Position numbers and translations under genes: made by a program
Source of the DNA: an uncultured Eubacteriales bacterium
GTDB taxonomy: Bacteria > Bacillota > Clostridia > Oscillospirales > Acutalibacteraceae
DNA length: 9,025 nucleotides
Direction: 5' to 3'
NCBI GenBank assembly: GCA_902462035.1
Contig: CABQAC010000070.1
Location: 1 to 9,025 of the forward strand
Shown: positions 6,284 to 9,025 of the stretch, one piece after another
Position numbering within the stretch: the first letter of the stretch is position 1
Layout: each line of letters opens with the position of its first letter
Notes under the pieces: generated by a model
What the model was told of the DNA's origin: nothing
Database searches by the model: none
Seen by the model: only the letters and a program-made list of their open reading frames with translations

Positions 6284-8438
6284 AGGGTTTTGGCTGCGCC
6301 TGGCGGCGGTCTTTTGCAGCCTGGCCGCGGTGGCGTTGGCTACGTTCTGCCTGGAAAAGAACGACTACCTCCAATACGTCGGGCGGAATGTCGAGGATTA
6401 TACGCCGGAGGGATACTTCATCAATCATCCTGCCGTCCGGGATCAATGGAACCAATATGGCTATTTGCTATACGAACTGTGGTCCACCGTGGGGCTCGAC
6501 CCGGATACGATACAAAAAGGAGATTTTCCCCGTTGGAACGACCATTTGGCGCAGCTCAACGCGCAGCGGCAGAACGACCTGGAAAACGTGAAAAACGAGT
6601 ACCGCGGTGCGGCGGACGACGACCCAGGCTATCTGGAAGCGATCGACCGGGTCAACCGGAATTACGACACCCAATTGAGCGTGGAAAAGCCCCAGTATAT
6701 TTTAGACGCCCAGCGCAGTTATGAGCGGGGGATGGAAAAACTAAAATCGTACAGCTTGGACGGCGCCCTGGTCTTTGCCACCACCGCCGCCAAACCTTTG
6801 CCGGGTTCCGTCGCGTTCGATGCCAATCAATACTATTTCCAACTCTATCCCTACCAAATCCCGGATAGGCAGCAGGGTTCGCTGTACCGGGGCGCCGATT
6901 GGCAAGCCGTCGACGCATCGTATCAAAACGCCGCGCAGGACCAGCGGCAGGCCAACTGGGTGCTGGCTGCTCTGATTGGCGCGTGTGTGTTGTTTGTTGC
7001 CGGAATCGTTTGTTTTGCGGTAGCAGGCGGTACAAAAGTTGCAGGCGAGATCGTCTTTCATTGGCAGGATAAACCCTATTTGGAGTTTTTGCTGTTGCCG
7101 GTAGCCGGCATGTTGTTCGCGTGCATCCTTCAGTACAATTCCCTTTACGTTCTTTACTGGTACGGGTATGGGTATCGCACCCAGGGCATACGCTCCTGGT
7201 ACCAGTACGCGTTGACCGTTTTGTGCTTACTGGGCTTTTGGTGGGCGGTGGTTTGGTTTATCACCTCCCTGGTCAAGCGGGTGCGCAGCGGCGGTTGGTG
7301 GCGCCACACGCTGGTTTACCAGCTGCTGCGCCCCTTCCGCGCGCTGGGGCGGTGGCTTTGCTCCACCTGCCGCTTGTTTTGGCGGTCCCGCCAGCTTTCG
7401 GCCAGGCTTTCGGCTGGCGTTTTCCTGCTGGTACTCTTATTACCGGCGTTGGTTCTGGGCCTACTGTTTCTGTTTGGCGCCCTATTTCATAGTACCGTGG
7501 CCGCGTGGGCCGGCGGGATCATCGGCTTTGTGCTTTTCGGGTTTATCCTAGTCCGGCTGACCAGCCGGTTCTCCGCTGCGTTTACCGCACTGGCCGCTGG
7601 AGTAGAGACTGTTAAAAACGGTACGCTGAACGAAAAAATCCCGCCCACCAAGTGGCGGGATATCGACAAGGTGGCGGACGGCGTCAACCATATTGCCGAC
7701 GGACTGCGCGGCGCGGTAGAGGAAGAACTTGCCGCCCGCCGGATGAAGGTGGAACTGATCACCAATGTATCCCACGACCTGAAAACGCCGCTGACCTCTA
7801 TCATCAGTTATGTGGATCTGCTCTCGAAAGAAGAATTGCCGGAAGGGCCGGCCAGCGAATACGTGGCGGTGCTTCAGGAAAAATCCGAACGGCTGCGCAT
7901 GCTGATCGAGAATTTGTTCGAAATTTCCAAAGCGGAAAGCGGCAGTATCTCGGTAAACCCGGAGCGGCTGTGCCTTAACGACCTGCTGCGCCAGGCGCTG
8001 GCGGAATACGAAGCGCGGTTTGCGGAATTGGACCTGCAAAGCCGTGTAACCCTGCCGGAAGAAAAACTGTGGGTCTTTGCCGACAGCACGGTGCTTTGGC
8101 GTGTGTTTTCCAACTTGCTGGGCAATGTTGTCAAATACGCCATGCCCGGTACCCGGGTTTACCTGGACGCCGTGGCGGACGGCGACAGCGCGACAGTGAC
8201 CATTAAGAACCTTTCGAACTATGAAATGGTCTTCAGTGCCGGGGATATCACCCAGCGGTTTGTGCGGGGAGATGCTTCCCGTACCGGCGAGGGGAGCGGG
8301 CTGGGTCTTTCTATTGTGGACAGCTTTTTGCACCTGATGGACGGACGCTTCCAGGTGGTGGTGGATGGGGATTTGTTTAAAGCGATTGTGGCGCTTCCCC
8401 TGTATCGGGCCGCCGGCCAAGAACCGCCTGCGCGGTAG
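6255..8438 (+). CDS. VanS-like sensor histidine kinase with six predicted TM segments
   Basis: A 727-aa membrane kinase, much longer than the roughly 350-500 aa usual for VanS-like proteins. Hydrophobic segments lie at about 11-30, 235-258, 274-298, 316-340, 388-412 and 416-434. An extracellular stretch of about 200 residues (31-234), rich in charged helical sequence, separates the first two. A basic, Trp/Arg-rich cytoplasmic loop spans about 341-387. A HAMP-like linker (about 435-490) leads into HisKA with H507 in SHDLKTPLTS. The ATPase domain has N620 and N624 in the N-box and G2 motif GEGSGLGLS (678-686), while the DxGxG G1 box is replaced by KNLSNYEM followed by TQRFVRGDASR. That form occurs in a Clostridia kinase subfamily. 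TTG 6255 is used, with AAAGGTGG (6238-6245) nine bases before it. It partners the upstream regulator; the signal is unknown. Confidence 0.92.
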   Translation: MAIKSKKFHKGFWLRLAAVFCSLAAVALATFCLEKNDYLQYVGRNVEDYTPEGYFINHPAVRDQWNQYGYLLYELWSTVGLDPDTIQKGDFPRWNDHLAQLNAQRQNDLENVKNEYRGAADDDPGYLEAIDRVNRNYDTQLSVEKPQYILDAQRSYERGMEKLKSYSLDGALVFATTAAKPLPGSVAFDANQYYFQLYPYQIPDRQQGSLYRGADWQAVDASYQNAAQDQRQANWVLAALIGACVLFVAGIVCFAVAGGTKVAGEIVFHWQDKPYLEFLLLPVAGMLFACILQYNSLYVLYWYGYGYRTQGIRSWYQYALTVLCLLGFWWAVVWFITSLVKRVRSGGWWRHTLVYQLLRPFRALGRWLCSTCRLFWRSRQLSARLSAGVFLLVLLLPALVLGLLFLFGALFHSTVAAWAGGIIGFVLFGFILVRLTSRFSAAFTALAAGVETVKNGTLNEKIPPTKWRDIDKVADGVNHIADGLRGAVEEELAARRMKVELITNVSHDLKTPLTSIISYVDLLSKEELPEGPASEYVAVLQEKSERLRMLIENLFEISKAESGSISVNPERLCLNDLLRQALAEYEARFAELDLQSRVTLPEEKLWVFADSTVLWRVFSNLLGNVVKYAMPGTRVYLDAVADGDSATVTIKNLSNYEMVFSAGDITQRFVRGDASRTGEGSGLGLSIVDSFLHLMDGRFQVVVDGDLFKAIVALPLYRAAGQEPPAR

Positions 8439-8445
8439 ACATAAG

Positions 8446-8485
8446 AACAAAACAGGCCCGGTTTTAAAACCGGGCCTGTTTTGTT
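8446..8485. terminator. Perfect 40-nt palindrome, bidirectional terminator
   Basis: Arms 8446-8465 and 8466-8485 are exact reverse complements over 20 bp, with a GC-rich core (CAGGCCCGG) flanked by A-rich and T-rich ends. Read either way it gives a strong hairpin followed by TTTTGTT. It begins 7 nt after the kinase stop and lies between convergent genes, so it can end the kinase transcript and block read-through from the opposite strand. Confidence 0.9.
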
Positions 8486-8635
8486 GACCGCTCCTGCGGT
8501 AGCGCGCCGCCCTGCCCGGTTGGTGTCAAGGTCCCGCAGCATTGTGGCGCGCCTTGGCCTTAAAGGAGGGTGCCGCGTTTTAAGCCGCGGGGTGTTTCTT
8601 TGCGGGCGCGGCGGTACCGGCCGCCAAACGAACCC

Positions 8636-9025
8636 TTACGCGGGCGCGTTGGAGGCCAGCCGGATCTGGTCGTATTCCTGAGCGATGGCGTTCCAGGTCA
8701 CGGGGCCGACCGCGCCGGTTGGGGTAATGCCAAAATCCCGCTGGAAAATCCGGACCGCCTCGGCGGTGGCCGGGCCAAAGATGCCGTCCACCGAAATTTC
8801 GGGGATGTTGGCGTAAGTACGGCCCACCAGCGCCAGATAGGTTTGCAGGTCGGTCACGTCCTGGCCGGCCGCGCCCTCGGTCAGTATGTAACCCGGGTAT
8901 ACCGTTGCCCTTTCGCCCTGGTACCCAGTGGGCAGCCCTGCGACGATGCCGGCGTAAATTTCCCGCATTTTGTTCCAGGTTTGCTGTCCCACGATGCCGT
9001 CCACCGGCAAACCGTATTCGGCCTG
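8636..9025 (-). CDS. Peptidoglycan-binding (PG_binding_1) repeat protein, C-terminal part
   Basis: The visible 129 residues are the C-terminal end of a protein whose start lies beyond the right edge; the frame is open to base 9025. Two PG_binding_1-type repeats can be seen. The edge carries the end of one (EYGLPVDGIVGQQTWNKM). A complete one follows, from about GAAGQDVTDLQTYLAL through ISVDGIFGPATAEAVRIFQR to FGITPTGAVGPVTWNAI. These three-helix domains bind cell-wall peptidoglycan and are usually appended to hydrolases or spore/cell-wall proteins. No catalytic domain is visible in this part. Between the repeats, a segment containing GLPTGYQGERATVYPGYILTEG acts as linker. The gene ends at 8636, convergent with the kinase gene, with the shared palindromic terminator about 150 bp further on. 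Confidence 0.88.
   Translation of the reverse strand, partial: QAEYGLPVDGIVGQQTWNKMREIYAGIVAGLPTGYQGERATVYPGYILTEGAAGQDVTDLQTYLALVGRTYANIPEISVDGIFGPATAEAVRIFQRDFGITPTGAVGPVTWNAIAQEYDQIRLASNAPA

Noticed and set aside
7548..8450. 300-codon open frame on the - strand across the kinase
   Set aside because: Shadow of the HisKA/ATPase coding region; no domain, and it would start within the palindromic terminator region.
8562..8580. AAAGGAGGG followed by GTG, resembling a ribosome binding site and start downstream of the kinase terminator
   Set aside because: The frame it opens is low-complexity, runs antisense into the peptidoglycan-binding gene and has no promoter-like sequence; probably chance.
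8574..8592. CCGCG/CGCGG hairpin and nearby GGCGG/CCGCC inverted repeat as terminators of the - strand gene
   Set aside because: Short stems without a U-tract on the - strand; the palindrome at 8446-8485 is a better candidate.

Overview
The window looks like chromosomal DNA from a GC-rich anaerobic Firmicute of the class Clostridia (Oscillospiraceae/Ruminococcaceae-like). This is inferred from a monomeric [FeFe]-hydrogenase, strong AGGAGG-type ribosome binding sites, TTG/GTG starts, a preQ1 salvage transporter behind a riboswitch-like leader, a VanRS-like two-component pair and U-tract terminators. No phage, transposon, CRISPR, tRNA or rRNA was seen. Nearly all genes lie on the + strand; only the last, partial gene is on the - strand.

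Layout. (1) 2-472: C-terminal part of a YkuE-like metallophosphoesterase, cut by the window edge. (2) 566-2351: a redox pair, an 87-aa NuoE/thioredoxin-like small protein followed 4 bp later by a 505-aa monomeric [FeFe]-hydrogenase with an iron-sulfur-rich N-terminus, closed by a strong terminator (2386-2425). (3) 2525-3313: membrane-anchored DUF218 (YdcF/SanA/ElyC-like) protein with its own promoter-like sequence and a probable terminator at its stop codon. (4) 3367-5421: a promoter, a probable preQ1-I riboswitch, queT (preQ1/queuosine-precursor ECF S component) and a TrkH/KtrB-type K+ transporter, ended by a strong terminator (5432-5465). (5) 5582-8438: an OmpR-family response regulator and an overlapping six-TM VanS-like histidine kinase, closed by a perfect 40-nt palindrome (8446-8485) that can act as a bidirectional terminator. 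(6) 8636-9025: C-terminal end of a convergent gene with peptidoglycan-binding repeats.

The genes form several short, independently terminated transcription units rather than one large system. The hydrogenase unit would handle H2/electron disposal; its small neighbour may be an electron-transfer or accessory subunit. QueT would import a queuosine precursor under feedback from preQ1. The K+ channel subunit lacks its usual KtrA/TrkA partner here. The two-component system has an unusually large sensor region and probably responds to an envelope signal; its targets cannot be read from the window.

The most notable items are the Tte-like preQ1-I aptamer directly over the queT ribosome binding site, the NuoE-like protein whose fourth cluster cysteine position is serine, the 16-cysteine N-terminus of the hydrogenase, and the kinase with a degenerate G1 box. 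No wholly new system was identified.
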